The translations under genes were made by a program, and so were the position numbers. The notes under the pieces are model-generated. The model saw only the letters and a program-made list of their open reading frames with translations, did not search any database and was not told the origin of the DNA. 44,173 bases of DNA from Dehalococcoidia bacterium (GTDB lineage: Bacteria > Chloroflexota > Dehalococcoidia > UBA2979), in assembly GCA_020845735.1 (NCBI GenBank), contig JADLFF010000014.1, positions 1 through 44,173 on the forward strand, in the 5' to 3' direction. Below, one piece after another: positions 42,721 through 44,173 of this stretch. Each line of letters opens with the position of its first letter. The first letter of the stretch is position 1.

Positions 42721-43842
42721 ATGCCTCGGTTCAGGGGACTCAACTTCGCTCGCTTCATCGCGGCGGTTCCGCCAGACCTGATCGCGCGCTTCTTCGAGCG
42801 GATTCCGACGGACGACCGCCCAAATGCCTGGGCGACACTGAATCCCGACGCCCTCCTGGCGTACCTCAGTGACTCCGCGAATGCGGAGCACGCCGCTCTC
42901 ATCGGCGAGACCTTCCAGCGCATCTCAGACATCTCCGGGGCGGCCGCGCCGGTCCTCTTTCGAGCCTGTGAGCGCTACGACATCGCCGCCGACCCGTCCG
43001 GGGAAGAAACCCCCACCGCGCTGGGCTTCCGCGTGTTCCTCGAACATCCAGAGGCATTCGAGTTCGCATGGGCGCGATACCTCCTTTACGGAACCGGTGC
43101 GAAGCTCAGCACCTTCCCGTTCCCGCGAGGCACCCAGGCCGCGCCTGACGCGGAGGCGTTAGCCGGCTTCCGACTCGCTCTCGCCGGCTGGCTCTCGGAT
43201 CAAGCCAAGGGCGTCCAGTGCCGACTCCAGTGCTTCAACGACAACGGCGACCTGGTCTTGCTGGTACAGCGCGGCACGTATGTCCAGACGGTCAGCTTCT
43301 GGGAAGGTGACGAGCTTCGGATTCAGAGCTTCCGGCCTGCTGTTGAGGATGTGATCGTCTTCGAACCGGAGACGGCGCTCCTGCGTGTGAAGGCCGCCTA
43401 TCCAGCGGAGCGCGAGAAGTACCTTCGGCTCTTCGCGGCACACTTCGCGGGCGATCCCGCGCTTGCGGACGAGGCGATTGCCACCGAGCTGTTCTCGCTC
43501 GCGCCGATTCAGGACGGGACGTTCAACTACCGCGGCGCAGGCCCAATCGTCGGCATTGAACTCGTGAAGGCGCGCCTCAAGCTCTTCGGCGCCGTAGCTA
43601 CGGTGATCGAAGTCAAGTCAGCGGACGTCCTCGACTCCTTCCGCCGCGACCTTGGGGGGCTGTCGCTCCAGTCGGGGCTGCTGCTCATGGCCCGCTTCAA
43701 GTTCCGCATCAAGTGGATGAACGAACGGGAGACCAGTGTCACCTTCGAGATCGATCCTCCCGGGCGAACCGATTTGACCGAGCACCGTCACCTCGCGCTC
43801 ATCCTCGGCTATCTCGAACAGCAGGGCGTAAAGCTCCGGTGA
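42721..43842 (+). CDS. Unrecognised 373-aa protein, first gene of a two-gene unit beside hsdMSR
   Basis: The product starts MPRFRGLNFARFIAAVPPDL, is soluble (no signal peptide or membrane helix) and of mixed alpha/beta character. An N-terminal helical half (about 1-150; IARFFERIPTDDRPNAWATL, ALLAYLSDSANAEHAALIGE) is followed by a beta-rich half (about 155-373; LQCFNDNGDLVLLVQRGTYV, IQSFRPAVEDVIVFEPETAL, RFKFRIKWMNERETSVTFEI). I do not recognise the family and see no nuclease, ATPase or methylase motif. The ATG has AGAGG upstream. Its stop overlaps the next gene's start as GTGA, so the two proteins probably act together. Next to a type I system, a defence role is inference only. Confidence 0.75.
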   Translation: MPRFRGLNFARFIAAVPPDLIARFFERIPTDDRPNAWATLNPDALLAYLSDSANAEHAALIGETFQRISDISGAAAPVLFRACERYDIAADPSGEETPTALGFRVFLEHPEAFEFAWARYLLYGTGAKLSTFPFPRGTQAAPDAEALAGFRLALAGWLSDQAKGVQCRLQCFNDNGDLVLLVQRGTYVQTVSFWEGDELRIQSFRPAVEDVIVFEPETALLRVKAAYPAEREKYLRLFAAHFAGDPALADEAIATELFSLAPIQDGTFNYRGAGPIVGIELVKARLKLFGAVATVIEVKSADVLDSFRRDLGGLSLQSGLLLMARFKFRIKWMNERETSVTFEIDPPGRTDLTEHRHLALILGYLEQQGVKLR

Positions 43843-44173
43843 TTGACCTCGTATTCGAGCGGTTATCCCGGAACCCGCATGCCCTTTTTACCGAGGATGA
43901 ACTGCGCAAGGCGGATGCCGACGGTTTCGACGATTTCGTCACCACGGGGCTGATCAAGCGCGGCTCCCTCGACTACAGCCGGGCCACGGTCCTGCGTGGA
44001 GGCCGTGTGCTCCGCGTCGTCGGTGGGCCTGATGACTCGGTGCTCCAGGCGATCGATGACGACGACCTGGACTTCGATCCGGTGAACGTGAGGATCGAGG
44101 ACGTTCTGCTCTGGGAGTTCGACGTCGTCGCGTGGGCTGCTGAGTTCAACCGCAGATTCGACATCCGTGGCCC
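43839..44173 (+). CDS. Unrecognised protein, second gene of the two-gene unit (partial, runs off the window)
   Basis: The first 111 residues are visible from GTG 43839. The sequence opens MIDLVFERLSRNPHALFTED, then ELRKADADGFDDFVTTGLIK, which could be a small winged-helix-like domain. Next come the basic segment YSRATVLRGGRVLRVVG and an acidic segment (AIDDDDLDFDP). The visible end reads VLLWEFDVVAWAAEFNRRFD. It overlaps the preceding gene by four bases. The function and C-terminal domains are unknown. Confidence 0.7.
   Translation, partial: MIDLVFERLSRNPHALFTEDELRKADADGFDDFVTTGLIKRGSLDYSRATVLRGGRVLRVVGGPDDSVLQAIDDDDLDFDPVNVRIEDVLLWEFDVVAWAAEFNRRFDIRG

Overview
The window is a high-GC bacterial chromosome segment. 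Lipobox-type signal peptides, many GTG starts, dense 4-nt stop/start overlaps and a CTC-GAG-rich codon style fit a high-GC lineage such as Chloroflexota (Dehalococcoidia-like). This placement is an inference from style and gene content, no marker gene is present, and an actinobacterial origin is not excluded.

Left part, 1-8215, minus strand: a complete K+ uptake locus read right to left. It runs DUF4118-type histidine kinase, KdpE, a stand-alone receiver protein, a 94-aa unknown, a 27-aa membrane peptide, KdpF, KdpA, KdpB, KdpC and the N-terminal ATP-binding part of KdpD, which continues past base 1. KdpD is therefore split, with the kinase half at the head of the operon and the sensor half at its end. 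Two 11-bp-spaced direct repeats (8241-8257, 5903-5919) look like KdpE-type operators.

8360-10817, plus: two class III CoA-transferase subunits, only the second with the expected catalytic Asp. 10889-14575, minus: a PadR regulator followed by molybdate ABC genes modA, modB and modC, from a promoter predicted to give a leaderless message. 14743-22165, plus: a cobalamin riboswitch controlling cobalt uptake (cbtB, cbtA) and cobalt insertion (a ferredoxin-CobN fusion and a ChlI-ChlD fusion). 22233-25259, minus: a YezD-family small protein and a sulfonate-type ABC transporter with structured leader RNA. 25536-30310: a MacAB-like efflux system facing a MarR repressor, with an inverted-repeat operator between them.

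Right part, about 30.3-44.2 kb: an accessory region that looks less GC-rich and less uniform in codon use. It starts with a frameshifted, 5'-truncated DyP peroxidase remnant and a lipoprotein. It then carries an SRA-like/HNH endonuclease (predicted type IV restriction), two coupled secreted proteins of unknown role, a DarT-DarG DNA ADP-ribosylation toxin-antitoxin pair preceded by a LexA-like box, a type I restriction-modification operon hsdM-hsdS-hsdR with a half-length HsdS, and an unrecognised two-gene unit divergent from hsdM that runs off the right end. This arrangement is a defence island. The two-gene unit is the best candidate here for an undescribed system.
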